A stretch of 64,000 nucleotides of DNA from Bacteroidales bacterium (lineage in GTDB: Bacteria > Bacteroidota > Bacteroidia > Bacteroidales > UBA3824): positions 1 through 64,000 of the forward strand of contig JAGCVU010000256.1 in NCBI GenBank assembly GCA_017962175.1, given 5' to 3'. The notes beneath the pieces were generated by a model, which saw only the letters and a program-made list of their open reading frames with translations, searched no databases and was not told the DNA's origin. This document shows, piece after piece, positions 14,250 through 22,894 of the stretch. How positions within the stretch are numbered: the first letter of the stretch is position 1; the number at the start of each line of letters is the position of its first letter. The position numbers were made by a program, and so were the translations under genes.

Positions 14250-15425
14250 ATGGCAACAAAAAAGAAATACGACTTTTTTATAAGTTATCGCCGTGCAAAT
14301 AACGGCACTGTATGCGGCAGTTTCCTTGTGGGATTGCTTAGCGACTATAATGTTTTTTATGATGTAGACTCAATTACCGAGGGCAAATTCGACGAACAAA
14401 TTCGCAAGGCCTTGGAAAATACCGAACGGTTTATACTTGTGGTAACCGAAGGAGCGTTCGACCGTCCCGAAGTGCCTGGCAAACGTGATTGGTATTACGA
14501 GGAAATAGGTTTGGCAATCGAAACCGTTGGTTTAGACCGTATTACGCCTGTGATTTTTAGCGGAACATTTAACGAGGATGTTCTTCCACCATCGCTTAAA
14601 GGTCGCGGATTGCGTTCGTGTCAAACCGTGAAATATGTGGCTGAATACGCAAAATATTTCAAAGATGAGTTTTACAATCATTTTGGACTCAACAATCCGT
14701 CTTCGTCGAAAAATGTGGATTCGCCCACCCGCGAACAAGTGGAAGACGATGACTACGACAATGAGGAATACGATGATGAGGATTATTACGAAGAGTATGA
14801 ATATGACGACATTGAAGAACTGAAACAAGAAGCCGCCAAGGGCAATCACGCCGCCCAAAACACTCTTGGAGATTGTTATTTTGATGGCGAGGATGTCCGC
14901 AAAAACTACAAAGAGGCAGTTAGATGGTATCGCGCCTCGGCAGAACAGGGCAACTCTTGTGCACAATATAGTCTTGGATATTGCTATTACATGGGCAATG
15001 GCGTAAAGGTAGACAACGATGAGGCTTTCCGTTGGTTCAAAGAGTCTGCCGAACAGGATCATTCCACCGCTCAATGCTATGTAGGGCACTGTTATTACAA
15101 TGGTTTCGGCGTAAAGAAAAGTTTGAAAGAGGCTGTTAAATGGTATCGTTTATCGGCAGAACAAGACGACCCCGAAGGTTTAAACGCTCTTGGCAATTGC
15201 TATTACGAAGGCGATGGTGTGGAGCAAGATTACAAAGAGGCTACAACACTATACAAAAAGGCGGCAGATCAGGAAGATGCAATTGGTCAATTCAACCTTG
15301 GCACTTGCTATTATTATGGCGATGGCGTTAAGGAAAACACCAAAAAGGCTTACGAACTTATTAGTGCCTCTGCCGAACAAGAGTACGATGAGGCTATCAA
15401 ATTTTTAGAGGAAAACGAATTTTAA
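14250..15425 (+). CDS. TIR-Sel1 repeat protein
   Basis: A 391-residue soluble protein. Residues about 5-140 are a TIR domain (YDFFISYRRANNGTVCGSFL, FILVVTEGAFDRP, WYYEEIGLAI) with the Glu in YYEEIGLA at the position of the NADase glutamate. Residues about 160-190 are an extremely acidic Asp/Glu/Tyr linker. Residues 190-390 are five Sel1 repeats of about 36 residues (A-E-Q-G-x-x-x-A-Q-x-x-L-G-x-C-Y-Y). In antiviral systems TIR domains cleave NAD+ or make signalling nucleotides, while Sel1 repeats bind partners. It follows a 38-base promoter shared with the BRO gene. Confidence 0.9.
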   Translation: MATKKKYDFFISYRRANNGTVCGSFLVGLLSDYNVFYDVDSITEGKFDEQIRKALENTERFILVVTEGAFDRPEVPGKRDWYYEEIGLAIETVGLDRITPVIFSGTFNEDVLPPSLKGRGLRSCQTVKYVAEYAKYFKDEFYNHFGLNNPSSSKNVDSPTREQVEDDDYDNEEYDDEDYYEEYEYDDIEELKQEAAKGNHAAQNTLGDCYFDGEDVRKNYKEAVRWYRASAEQGNSCAQYSLGYCYYMGNGVKVDNDEAFRWFKESAEQDHSTAQCYVGHCYYNGFGVKKSLKEAVKWYRLSAEQDDPEGLNALGNCYYEGDGVEQDYKEATTLYKKAADQEDAIGQFNLGTCYYYGDGVKENTKKAYELISASAEQEYDEAIKFLEENEF

Positions 15426-15436
15426 ATCAAAGACTT

Positions 15437-15949
15437 ATGGAATTTTTTCAACTTGCAAAAGAACGTTATTCGTGCCGTATGCTTACCGATAAGCCGGTGG
15501 AACAGCAAAAGATAGATAAGATAATAGAATGTGCCAACCTTGCCCCCACAGGCGTTGACAAACAGCCGTTTAAACTTTGGCTTATGCAGAGTGCCGAGGC
15601 TGTGGAAAACATCAAAAAGGTAACAACCTACACTTTTGGTGCAAATCTCTTTTTGGTGGTAGGCGGCAATCCCGAAGAGGCGTGGGTAAGGAGTTTCGAC
15701 AACCGCAACATTGCCGACGTGGATGCTTCGATTGTTGCCACACACATAATGCTTGCCATTCACGATTTAGGTTTAGCCAGCACTTGGGTAGGCAAATTTG
15801 ATGCTCCGCAATTAAAAACCCTCTATCCCGAAATGTCAGCCTACGACCTTATCGCCATTTTTCCGATAGGTTATCCCGCCGACAACGCCGCTCCCGCACC
15901 AAAGCATTTTATTCGCAAAAGTGTGGAGGAGATATTGGAGAGGAAATAG
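15437..15949 (+). CDS. Nitroreductase family protein
   Basis: A 170-residue FMN-dependent oxidoreductase of the short nitroreductase type. The N-terminus ERYSCRMLTDKPVEQQKIDKII and ANLAPTGVDKQPFKLW are the FMN-binding hallmark blocks; GLASTWVGKFD and IAIFPIGYPAD follow in the usual order. It likely uses NAD(P)H to reduce nitro- or quinone-like compounds in the cytoplasm; the natural substrate is unknown. The gene starts 11 bases after the TIR-Sel1 stop and may be read from the same transcript. It converges on the RloB gene with a four-base gap. Confidence 0.92.
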   Translation: MEFFQLAKERYSCRMLTDKPVEQQKIDKIIECANLAPTGVDKQPFKLWLMQSAEAVENIKKVTTYTFGANLFLVVGGNPEEAWVRSFDNRNIADVDASIVATHIMLAIHDLGLASTWVGKFDAPQLKTLYPEMSAYDLIAIFPIGYPADNAAPAPKHFIRKSVEEILERK

Positions 15950-15953
15950 GATA

Positions 15954-16613
15954 TTATTTACTCTCAAAATAATCAAAAATACGGTTCATTTCGGAACATC
16001 CTTGACTATAACAAGTGATATTATCGAACTGAACCGCATTTTTTCGTGCCTTTTTTAGTCCGCTATCACCACCAAGACGTTCGTAAATGTCGGGATGATT
16101 GTTGTAATAATCTTCTTTTTTTGAGTAGTTGGCAAGAGCGGGAATTTTTTTAAGATCGGGATAAAGCGCAGCAAAATCGGCATAATGCTTTGATGTTTTA
16201 TTGAAATGCAACAGATACCAATATTCCAAGCAAGGATTATTAACTACCAAAAGAATATTCTTCATCCATCCGTATTTTTTTATTTGCTGTCCCGACAATT
16301 TGTCATCTTTTGCTAACAAATACTTTTGATACAGTTCGTTGAATTTTGACATTTCACCAGCATCCTTCAATGGTTCATCTAAGTCAAAAATCAATATTAC
16401 ATAAGAATAGTCTTCGTCTAATTTTGCTTTTGCCAAATCAAATAAATCTTGAACTTTTTTGTGTGACGGTAGTTCAGGTTTAATTTTCACATTTTTGAGT
16501 GCCGCGCAAGGATAATGCTCCTTAACTTTTGCCATATACCACTTCTCGTCCTTACCGTCAACAACAAGGGCAATAGATTCTTTTGACGGTCTTTTTTTAA
16601 ATTGCCTTGCCAT
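15954..16613 (-). CDS. rloB: RloB-like abortive-infection protein
   Basis: A 219-residue protein from MARQFKKRPSKES; the start was moved inwards because the longer frame is inside the partner gene. The first strand IALVVDGKDEKWYM (glutamate replaced by Asp at the usual TEG site), the DLDEP block (FDLDEPLKDAG) and the NNPCLEYWYLLHF block are the RloB pattern, a TOPRIM-like nuclease fold. RloB genes are paired with RloA ATPases; AbiL and PARIS are related two-part abortive systems. The ATG lies inside the end of the ATPase gene (17-base overlap), so the pair is translationally coupled. The likely role is effector nuclease. Confidence 0.85.
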   Translation of the reverse strand: MARQFKKRPSKESIALVVDGKDEKWYMAKVKEHYPCAALKNVKIKPELPSHKKVQDLFDLAKAKLDEDYSYVILIFDLDEPLKDAGEMSKFNELYQKYLLAKDDKLSGQQIKKYGWMKNILLVVNNPCLEYWYLLHFNKTSKHYADFAALYPDLKKIPALANYSKKEDYYNNHPDIYERLGGDSGLKKARKNAVQFDNITCYSQGCSEMNRIFDYFESK

Positions 16614-17889
16614 CGGTTTCAATAGTTTTAGAATTAGCAATATATGTATCACCTAATCGTGGTATTGCGCCCAAACGTCCGGCACGATAAAAGTTGTATC
16701 TATTTGAAGAATCGCGCAATACATCGCTACCAAAATCAGCCAAAGAATACAACTCTGTTGCGCCCTCGTCGTTTTTTTCGGTAAACCAAACAATATCATC
16801 GCGAAACATATCCTTATCTGCCAAAAATTCTCGTGAATGTGTTGTGAATACTATCTGCGATTCTTTTGCATTGTGCAAGAATGTAGTAATAAAATGTGTG
16901 TAAAGGTCGGGATGAAGGCGACATTCAAGTTCGTCGATTACAGCGCAATGAGGTTTGTCTACCAGTTCTAACAAAAGTCCTGAAAGTTCAAAATATCGCT
17001 GTGTACCACCTGACTCTTGTTCAAAATCAAACGGTATTATGCCATCTTTCCCTCTATGTGAAAGACGTACAACTATATCATCAAAAGTCTGATAATCAGA
17101 AATGTCATTGTCTCCATCTAATATTCTGATTATTGGAATACTCTTTTTCTTTCTTTCTATAAGAAAATGAGAAATACCAATATCCGCTTTTTGCAATTGC
17201 TTTGTCATCATTGATTTATCAATGTAATCGGATTCTAACAAACGCGTTACAGCAGCAATAGTAAATGCGTTTGTCGGCAACACATAACTGTTCAACCACA
17301 TAACAATTTCTTGCATCCACGGAATATCCACATTACTACTTTGAAATGCTCCAAAAACTGTTCGATTATGAATTAAATTGACATTTAAAGCACGTGAGTT
17401 GGAATTAGAGCGGAATTTTTCGCCCCACTTAATTGTCGAAAGACGCGATTGAATGTTGGTAGTTCTTTCATAAACTTTATGCGAACGCAATTCTCCAATC
17501 GGATGCCTTTGAAGAAATTCATAAGTTATCATATCGTTATTGAAGTGTACTTCGTAACGATATTTCTGTTCTCCACAAAGAAAATTAATAATTATTATTG
17601 AATCTTGTTTAGCGAATTCTTTATCCAACGCAAATTTGGCATATTCAATCTTGGATTGTTTGTTTTCACAAGGAAATATCATCAATTTTAGAAATAAATC
17701 AAACGCCTTGACAACATTACTTTTCCCCGAGGCATTAGCACCAAGAATTACAGCCATCTTCAAAATTCTGTAATCACCTTTCTTTACCACGTAATAATCT
17801 TCAAGATGCGTATCCTTTGAGGCCTCAAACGAAATGGTTTGTGGCTCGCGTATTGACCTAAAATTCGATATGGTAAAATCTAATATCAT
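16597..17889 (-). CDS. rloA: RloA-like AAA ATPase
   Basis: A 430-residue ABC/SMC-like ATPase of the AAA15 type. The start MILDFTISNFRSIREPQTISFEA is typical. Walker A is GANASGKS near residue 50; the signature-like EQESGGTQRYFEL and Walker B HCAVIDELE lie in the C-terminal half, followed by the H-loop FTTHSREFL. These ATPases sense phage infection and release a partner nuclease; here the partner is RloB, encoded next with a 17-base overlap. A -7 box TAAATTTG is found at 17945-17952. An inverted repeat (GTGATT / AATCAC) at 17925-17941 lies between promoter and start and could be an operator. Confidence 0.88.
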   Translation of the reverse strand: MILDFTISNFRSIREPQTISFEASKDTHLEDYYVVKKGDYRILKMAVILGANASGKSNVVKAFDLFLKLMIFPCENKQSKIEYAKFALDKEFAKQDSIIIINFLCGEQKYRYEVHFNNDMITYEFLQRHPIGELRSHKVYERTTNIQSRLSTIKWGEKFRSNSNSRALNVNLIHNRTVFGAFQSSNVDIPWMQEIVMWLNSYVLPTNAFTIAAVTRLLESDYIDKSMMTKQLQKADIGISHFLIERKKKSIPIIRILDGDNDISDYQTFDDIVVRLSHRGKDGIIPFDFEQESGGTQRYFELSGLLLELVDKPHCAVIDELECRLHPDLYTHFITTFLHNAKESQIVFTTHSREFLADKDMFRDDIVWFTEKNDEGATELYSLADFGSDVLRDSSNRYNFYRAGRLGAIPRLGDTYIANSKTIETDGKAI

Positions 17890-17924
17890 TTTGCGTTCGT
17901 CTGTATTATTTATGGTTTAAAGTC

Positions 17925-17952
17925 GTGATTTTTGCAATCACTCTGCAAATTT
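17925..17952 (-). promoter_or_regulatory. RloAB promoter box and palindrome
   Basis: The minus strand carries TAAATTTG (17945-17952) as -7 box. Directly downstream, 17925-17941 is an inverted repeat of 6-bp arms GTGATT and AATCAC around TTTGC, suitable as a repressor site on the start of the transcript. Confidence 0.5.
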
Positions 17953-18116
17953 AGAGACTTTATCGCAAAAATGCAAATTTTTTATCAATTATTTTCTTGT
18001 TGACAGGTGGGATTTTTTGTTGTTTTGTTAATAATTGTTAATACTTACTTTTTGTGTGGTTTGAGATTAATTATTTTCGGATATTTGCACAATTAAAAAC
18101 AACTAAAAAAACATAT

Positions 18117-19052
18117 ATGCTACAACTAAACCATGTTACCAAAAATTATGGTAATTTTTGTGCGGTAAACGACCTTTCGTTTGTGGCGGAAGAGGGAAAA
18201 ATTATTGGATTGATTGGTCCCAACGGCGCAGGAAAGTCTACCACTATCCGCATGATTATGAATATTTTGCAGCCCGACAGCGGCGAAATCCTTTTTTATG
18301 GCAAACCTTATACCGACGAAGATAGCGACCTCATAGGTTATCTCCCCGAAGAACGAGGACTTTATAAAAAACAGAAAGTGAGCGATATGCTGCGTTATCT
18401 CGGTTCGCTCAAAGGTATGACTCAACCAAATATCGAAACCCAAATTGATTTTTGGCTCAATAAGTTCGGTCTTGCAAAGTGGAAAAACGAAAAAATAGAT
18501 GCCCTATCAAAAGGAATGTCGCAAAAGATTCAGTTTATTTCTGCCGTAATGCATTTGCCCAAAGTGATTTTCTTGGATGAACCTTTTTCGGGTCTCGACC
18601 CTGTTAGTTCCGACCAACTTTTGGAGGTGATAAAAGAACTCAAAAACCAAGGGCGCATTATTTTGTTTTCTACCCACGTGATGGAAACCGCCGAAATTAT
18701 TTGCGACCATATCATTATGCTCAACCACGGCAAAAAAATCTTAGACGGCACTCTGTGCGATATTAAACGTCAGTTTGGCAGCGACACCATTACGCTCACA
18801 TGCAGCGGAAATCATAGTTTTTTGTCGTCGATAGATGCTGTGGCAGATGTTTCGGAACGTGGACACGAACTCAATATCTCGTTTAAAAAAGATTCCGACA
18901 TCAACGCCCTGATGGTAGAAATTGTTAATCTTGCTTTACAAAATAATTGCACCATTAGTAGCATTAAGGTAGATGAACCGTCGCTTCACTCGATATTTGT
19001 GAGCATTGCCGCCGACACCGATGAAAAATCTAACTCTCAAAAATCTAATTAG
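18117..19052 (+). CDS. ABC exporter ATP-binding subunit
   Basis: A 311-residue ATPase from MLQLNHVTKNYG (ATG 18117); the longer frame from 18054 contains the promoter region. Walker A GPNGAGKST, signature LSKGMSQKIQ, Walker B VIFLDEPFSGLDP and the H-loop STH are intact. The LSKGMSQK signature and the 90-residue C-terminal extension are typical of the NatA/YhaQ/GldA-like exporters. It pairs with the membrane gene two bases downstream. Substrates for this branch include sodium ions or lipids and cannot be assigned here. Confidence 0.92.
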   Translation: MLQLNHVTKNYGNFCAVNDLSFVAEEGKIIGLIGPNGAGKSTTIRMIMNILQPDSGEILFYGKPYTDEDSDLIGYLPEERGLYKKQKVSDMLRYLGSLKGMTQPNIETQIDFWLNKFGLAKWKNEKIDALSKGMSQKIQFISAVMHLPKVIFLDEPFSGLDPVSSDQLLEVIKELKNQGRIILFSTHVMETAEIICDHIIMLNHGKKILDGTLCDIKRQFGSDTITLTCSGNHSFLSSIDAVADVSERGHELNISFKKDSDINALMVEIVNLALQNNCTISSIKVDEPSLHSIFVSIAADTDEKSNSQKSN

Positions 19053-19054
19053 TT

Positions 19055-20299
19055 ATGAAGACAAAAATTAAACACGTTATAAAATTTGAATTTATTCGTT
19101 TGGTAAAAACCAAGGCATTTCTTGTGGGACTTTTGCTTGCGCCAATTTTTATGGGTGTAATTATGGCTGTGTCGATGTATTTAGCCCAACAATCTGCCGA
19201 CCCTACCAAAGAGGATATTACCATTGGTATACAATCTCCTGTGGCGGATTCGTCGTTTGCTGATGTAGTGACTTCGATGCGTGCTATGGGCTGGAAAACC
19301 GAGGAAAATTCCTCCTCCGCCGACCTTCGCCAAATGGTTTTAGAAGGCAAAATTAAGGGTTACATCGAATTTGACAGCACCAAAGGTTTTGGGTACTATT
19401 CCGACAATCTCGCCAATCTAACCATCACCAACACAATCAACGGTTTTGTGCAGGCAATAAGCCGAAGAAAAGATATTCAGCAATTGGGTCTCGACGATAG
19501 TCAGGTGGCAAAAATTCTCAACCCCGAATCGCTTCACACATACAAAATTAGCGTTGATAATCCCGAAACTGCCGAATCGTCGAATGCCACCGCAGAATTT
19601 GGCGTAAAGGCAATTTGCGGATCGGTATTTTTTATGCTCTTTTTTATGTGCATTTTGATGTTTTCGATTAATGTGGGACGTTCGGTTTTGGAAGATAAAT
19701 CAACCAAAATAGCCGACGTTTTGCTTACATCTGTTAAGCCCGAAGAATTGCTTGCAGGCAAAATTATTGGCATTTGCGCAGCGGGACTTTTGCAAATTTG
19801 CGTTTGGCTGTTGATGGGTCTTGGCACATTGTTGTTTGTAGATTTGCCCGAATTTGCAAGTGTGTTTAATATTATAACTCCTTCGTTTATAATACTTTCG
19901 TTGGTATATTTTATATTTGGATTTGCCGCCGCCACATCAATTTATGCAGCCGTTGGCTCAATGTCAGAAACCGACCAGCATTTTAATCAATTGATTGGTT
20001 ATGTGCAATGGATCATTGTGTTACCCGCTTGTTTTCTTGGTGTTATGATTCAAAATATGGAATCCACCTTTGCCCAAGTGCTGTCGATGATACCGATAGT
20101 TTCGTCGGAGATTATGCCCTTCCGATTGATTTTTGGTGGAGTATCTACTTGGGAGATAGTGGTAAGTCTGGCAATTTTAATCATTTCTTGTTTCTTGATA
20201 ATAAAAGCCGCCGCCAAAATATTCCGCAATGGCATTATGCATCAAGGCAAAGAGTTTGGTTTTAAAGATGTTGCCGCATTGCTCAAAGCAAAAAATTAG
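19055..20299 (+). CDS. ABC-2 type exporter permease
   Basis: A 414-residue membrane protein starting three bases after the ATPase gene stop. One hydrophobic segment lies near residues 22-42 (FLVGLLLAPIFMGVIMAV). It is followed by an extracytoplasmic domain of about 150 residues (Ala/Ser rich, with YSDNLANLTITNTIN), and five more segments in the last 220 residues (FFMLFFMCILMF, ICAAGLLQICVW, FIILSLVYFIFG, WIIVLPACFLGV, ILIISCFLII). This topology is typical of the NatB/YhaP permeases. It forms a half transporter with the upstream ATPase, probably as dimer of each subunit. Confidence 0.92.
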   Translation: MKTKIKHVIKFEFIRLVKTKAFLVGLLLAPIFMGVIMAVSMYLAQQSADPTKEDITIGIQSPVADSSFADVVTSMRAMGWKTEENSSSADLRQMVLEGKIKGYIEFDSTKGFGYYSDNLANLTITNTINGFVQAISRRKDIQQLGLDDSQVAKILNPESLHTYKISVDNPETAESSNATAEFGVKAICGSVFFMLFFMCILMFSINVGRSVLEDKSTKIADVLLTSVKPEELLAGKIIGICAAGLLQICVWLLMGLGTLLFVDLPEFASVFNIITPSFIILSLVYFIFGFAAATSIYAAVGSMSETDQHFNQLIGYVQWIIVLPACFLGVMIQNMESTFAQVLSMIPIVSSEIMPFRLIFGGVSTWEIVVSLAILIISCFLIIKAAAKIFRNGIMHQGKEFGFKDVAALLKAKN

Positions 20300-20300
20300 T

Positions 20301-20669
20301 TTATATAAACGTTATATTAAAAATATAAAACAAATACCGCTTTACAAATAAGACTAATAGCACAATCATTGAGATAGTAAAAACCGATACAGGGTTGGAG
20401 AACAGCATAAACAGCAAAAATGTAACGGCATAGATAATGGATAATGCTATGTCGAACAATGCATGAAAACCCTCCGCCATTCCGTCGCCGGCAGGGTCGC
20501 TGTGGGTAGATGCTACATATGTACATCTGCACCAAATATAATATCCAAAGCCAAGCACTATGGCACCCGCAACGCAATTCCATTTTGCCGCTAAATAGAT
20601 TAGCCCAAATAACACTGCGCCTACCACAAGCAAAAATAGGGATACCCAAGTTTTTTCACTGAGTTTCAT
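20301..20669 (-). CDS. Unknown four-helix membrane protein
   Basis: A 122-residue protein with four hydrophobic segments (WVSLFLLVVGAVLFGLIYLA; AGAIVLGFGYYIWCR; IALSIIYAVTFLLFML; VFTISMIVLLVLFV) and a short polar loop between the second and third (THSDPAGDGMAEGFHAL). No family is recognised. It follows the ADP-ribosylglycohydrolase gene by nine bases on the same strand, so both are probably co-transcribed. Its stop lies one base from the permease stop, tail to tail. Confidence 0.6.
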   Translation of the reverse strand: MKLSEKTWVSLFLLVVGAVLFGLIYLAAKWNCVAGAIVLGFGYYIWCRCTYVASTHSDPAGDGMAEGFHALFDIALSIIYAVTFLLFMLFSNPVSVFTISMIVLLVLFVKRYLFYIFNITFI

Positions 20670-20678
20670 AATAAAACG

Positions 20679-21509
20679 TTATTTGTTAAACTCACCAAGA
20701 ATATCTTTAAACTCCTGCGGAATCATCGATAGAATTTTGTCGGTGATTGCTTGCGGGATTTTTTTGTAGAATGCCTCTGCAATGCCGCCGGTGATGCAAA
20801 CAAGAGTGTCGGTGTCGCCGCCGAGCGAAACTCCAAGACGTATGGCAGATTCAAAATCCGTGCTGTCGAAAAACGCCGTCATTGCCTCAGGTACAGTGCC
20901 TTGACACGAACCGTCGAAATGATATTTTGGGCGAATGTCGTCGCATGTGCGGGTTAAATCGTAGCCGAATGTTTGGGTAATGTAATCTTTGATTTCTTGT
21001 TTTGATTTGCCTGTGCGGGCAAGGAAAATAGCCGCCGCCGTTGCCTGTGCGCCCTTGATGCCTTCGGGGTGATTGTGTGTAATTTCGGCAGAACGTTTGG
21101 CTATTTCGAGGGTTTCTTGCAAAGTGTCGAACGCCCAACCCACGGCAGAAACACGCATAGCCGAGCCGTTGCCCCATGAGTTGTAAGGATGTCGCCCGGA
21201 TGGTGATTTTGAGGGGAATTTTTCGTCGTAAGTGTGAAGTTGTTCGGGATGAAACACCCAACGTTCAAACCCTCCGCCGTATGCTCCCATAGGGTCGGGG
21301 TAACGTGTGCACATATCTACAAGACATTCTTCTAATTTTTCAAAAGTATGTTGCTTGTCGACAACGAGCCATTTAGCCACAGCCACGGTTACAATTGAGT
21401 CGTCGGTAAATTCACATTCCGGGGCGAAAAGCGGAAAATCAACCGACTTATGGTTGTGAAATTCGTATATCGAACCTACTGTATCGCCTATTACTGAGCC
21501 TAATATCAT
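20679..21509 (-). CDS. ADP-ribosylglycohydrolase family protein
   Basis: A 276-residue enzyme of the DraG/ARH fold. The metal-binding blocks are all there: GDTVGSIYE near the start, FTDDSIVT at about residue 34, GNGSAMRV in the middle and LGGDTDT near residue 235. These coordinate two divalent ions next to the ADP-ribose. The family removes ADP-ribose from arginine, serine or other groups in proteins, or hydrolyses related molecules such as ADP-ribosylated nucleic acids. It may have no link to the DUF3990 gene 20 kb away, but both belong to ADP-ribose chemistry. It is followed by an unknown small membrane protein. Confidence 0.9.
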   Translation of the reverse strand: MILGSVIGDTVGSIYEFHNHKSVDFPLFAPECEFTDDSIVTVAVAKWLVVDKQHTFEKLEECLVDMCTRYPDPMGAYGGGFERWVFHPEQLHTYDEKFPSKSPSGRHPYNSWGNGSAMRVSAVGWAFDTLQETLEIAKRSAEITHNHPEGIKGAQATAAAIFLARTGKSKQEIKDYITQTFGYDLTRTCDDIRPKYHFDGSCQGTVPEAMTAFFDSTDFESAIRLGVSLGGDTDTLVCITGGIAEAFYKKIPQAITDKILSMIPQEFKDILGEFNK

Positions 21510-21535
21510 AGTGGGGAGGGGGTTGGTTGGTGAGA

Positions 21536-21913
21536 TTATTTACTTGCGAACACACAAATGTATCCATCGGGGTCTTGAACTGCAAATTCGCTTGTTCCGT
21601 AGAATGTTTTGTGAAGGTCGTTGACAATTTTGAAATTGTTAGTTTTGGCGGCGTTGTAGTTGTTTTCTATATTTTCTGTTTGCATAAAAAGGGTTAAAGT
21701 AGCACCGAGTTGTTTGCCGGCTAACGGGGCAAATTCTTGCATACCGCTGTTTTTTTCTTGCAACATTATTTCTACATTGCCACTTGCCACAGATGCCCAA
21801 ATAGGGTTTTCGGCATCAGGAATAACTTGCTCTGCCTTAAAGCCAAATTTCTCATAAAATGCAATCGACTCTTTAACACTTGTTACAAATAGGTTGGGAC
21901 TTAGTTTAATCAT
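21536..21913 (-). CDS. VOC / glyoxalase-bleomycin resistance-like protein
   Basis: A 125-residue single-domain protein with two beta-alpha-beta-beta-beta units. It begins MIKLSPNLFVTSVKESIAFYEKFGF and ends TSEFAVQDPDGYICVFASK, the usual VOC pattern with DPDGY near the C-terminus. Members bind metal or small drugs, or catalyse isomerisation; this short form is often annotated as bleomycin-resistance-like, without proof. The -7 box TATCTTTG is at 21958-21965. It is 26 bases upstream of the ADP-ribosylglycohydrolase gene on the same strand and may lead that transcript. Confidence 0.85.
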   Translation of the reverse strand: MIKLSPNLFVTSVKESIAFYEKFGFKAEQVIPDAENPIWASVASGNVEIMLQEKNSGMQEFAPLAGKQLGATLTLFMQTENIENNYNAAKTNNFKIVNDLHKTFYGTSEFAVQDPDGYICVFASK

Positions 21914-22017
21914 ATTTAGTATTTTTTTATTAATGTAAATTGTTGTTTATATGGTTACAAAGATAAATCTTTTTTTCGGTTTGAGAAATTTTTCATGGAG
22001 GATTTTTTATAAAAAAG

Positions 22018-22041
22018 GCCAGCAACTTGCTGGCTTTTTTT
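22018..22041 (-). terminator. Bidirectional terminator hairpin
   Basis: GCCAGC / GCTGGC arms around AACTT (22018-22034), flanked by seven A upstream and seven T downstream. It works in both directions and ends the transcript of the membrane-protein gene at 22090-22788. Confidence 0.75.
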
Positions 22042-22089
22042 GTCAACGACTCGTTTAAGATTTAAAATTTGTGGAATCTCTGCAAATGT

Positions 22090-22788
22090 TTATGCTAATT
22101 CATTCTTTACAGCATTATTGAGTTCGGGTGATGCTTTTTTATCATTGAAAGATTCAAAAAATTCGGCTTTGACGAGCCAGGCAAAACTAAATGCCCAAAG
22201 CATGATGGCTTCGTTGATGAGTGTCCAATAGCCGGGGAAACCGCAACATGCCGATATCACTTGGTTGAGCATAAAAACTACTATTACGCCGGCACAGGTG
22301 TAATAGATTTTGTTGCGGAGTTTCTTTTCGGGGGTCATGGTGTCGTCGCCTTTGCTCTGTGTAAAATTGTAGCCTACCATTATGGCAAAACTTATAAACA
22401 TAAGGCATGCAAAGGTGCAATGGATTTTGAAACTTGTGCCACATTCTAAGCCCAAAAGTCCTGTAATTTCGATTCCCTCGTGTCCGCACGGAAAAACTAT
22501 TATGCCCATGGCACTTATGCCGGAGATGATGGTTAAAATTTTGTCGCTGGCATTGTAGCCGATGTACGACAAAAACATTACAGCCATTGAGAACAATACT
22601 CCAATCATGCAAATTTGCGAGTTGGCATAGTAGGTCATACTTATTGAATACCACCATTTTGGGTCAACGATTTGCGAATTATCTCCCAAAAGTCCAAAGC
22701 CAATTGCGCAGGGTGCCAAAAAGAAACCTAACAATCCTAAGATTCTTTTTTGGAAAACCATCAGTTCTTTTTTTGATGTACTTACCAT
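22090..22788 (-). CDS. Unknown six-helix membrane protein
   Basis: A 232-residue inner-membrane protein, with about six hydrophobic segments (LLGFFLAPCAIGFGLLG, ICMIGVLFSMAVMFLSYIG, ILTIISGISAMGIIVF, IHCTFACLMFISFAIM, YYTCAGVIVVFMLNQV, LINEAIMLWAFSFAWL). A conserved-looking PCGHEG-I block sits in the loop after the third segment. The layout resembles DUF998 or Frag1/DRAM-like proteins but I cannot assign it firmly. A -7 box TATATTTG is seen on the minus strand at 22848-22855, and the terminator at 22018-22041 ends it. It is a single-gene unit. Confidence 0.6.
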   Translation of the reverse strand: MVSTSKKELMVFQKRILGLLGFFLAPCAIGFGLLGDNSQIVDPKWWYSISMTYYANSQICMIGVLFSMAVMFLSYIGYNASDKILTIISGISAMGIIVFPCGHEGIEITGLLGLECGTSFKIHCTFACLMFISFAIMVGYNFTQSKGDDTMTPEKKLRNKIYYTCAGVIVVFMLNQVISACCGFPGYWTLINEAIMLWAFSFAWLVKAEFFESFNDKKASPELNNAVKNELA

Positions 22789-22894
22789 TGTTTAATTGTT
22801 TAAATTTTAATAGTTTAACGATGTTTTAATAAATTTTTTCTTTGCCACAAATATAAGGCTATTTTTGATGTAATGCAACAAAGTTGATACTTTT

